In this document: positions 63,966-64,000 of the stretch, in pieces
How the letters are laid out: each line of letters starts with the position of its first letter
Numbering within the stretch: the stretch's first letter is position 1
Assembly: GCA_029817715.1 (NCBI GenBank)
Contig: JARUPY010000353.1
Location: forward strand, 389,501-453,500
DNA: 64,000 nt
From: Melastoma dodecandrum
Lineage: Eukaryota > Streptophyta > Magnoliopsida > Myrtales > Melastomataceae
Reading direction: 5' to 3'
Position numbers and translations under genes: made by a program
The notes under the pieces: generated by a model
What the model saw: the letters and a program-made list of their open reading frames with translations, nothing else
Told to the model about the DNA's origin: nothing
The model's database searches: none

Positions 63966-64000
63966 GTATGTTCTCTTCTCTCTCTTGTACGTATAGTGAG

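Overview
The window is nuclear DNA from a flowering plant. Genes are split by short introns with GT..AG borders, every recognised protein is a plant family member, and plant LTR retrotransposons and Mutator-like elements lie between the genes. I could not fix the lineage. Gene models were built by hand: frame was carried across every splice junction, and the completed coding sequences all sum to whole codons.

Layout, left to right. (1) 38-8390, minus: CHR4-type CHD/Mi-2 chromatin remodeller; its 3' end lies outside the window. (2) 10200-13080: gene-poor, with a probable solo Copia-type LTR and a three-copy tandem repeat. (3) 13121-16712, minus: a KUP/HAK/KT potassium transporter. (4) 17704-20065: a truncated Mutator-like element between two 79-bp direct repeats. 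(5) 21805-40501: a gene-rich block with delta-COP, an ARAD1-type GT47 glycosyltransferase, an organellar HINT protein, a small unrecognised gene, glycine-cleavage H protein, a LYR-motif protein, a tapetum-type bHLH factor, a CYP81-type P450 and a UCH37-type deubiquitinase. Two pairs are divergent with short shared upstream regions (HINT/unknown gene and H protein/LYR protein). (6) 40801-41070: a MITE of the same Mutator-like family with a perfect 9-bp target duplication, just upstream of (7) 41386-46157, an endosomal NHX5/6 Na+(K+)/H+ antiporter with 22 coding exons and three U12-type introns. (8) 46866-57329: a tandem LTR-internal-LTR-internal-LTR array of a defective Ty3/gypsy chromovirus. 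(9) 58756-62370: decayed exons of an unc-13-like DUF810 gene, with its C-terminal exons lying before its middle exons. (10) 62370-64000: a second, partial NHX5/6 copy that begins inside intron 4 and runs off the window.

Most genes are housekeeping functions with no operon-like relationship: secretory traffic (delta-COP, and endosomal pH through NHX5/6), pectin arabinan synthesis, mitochondrial glycine cleavage, K+ transport, chromatin and deubiquitination. The most unusual part is the right third. There a retrotransposon array, a scrambled DUF810 pseudogene and a broken second NHX copy together look like a segmental tandem duplication with rearrangement. Its junction can be placed at about 62370, where a DUF810 intron is fused to NHX intron 4.
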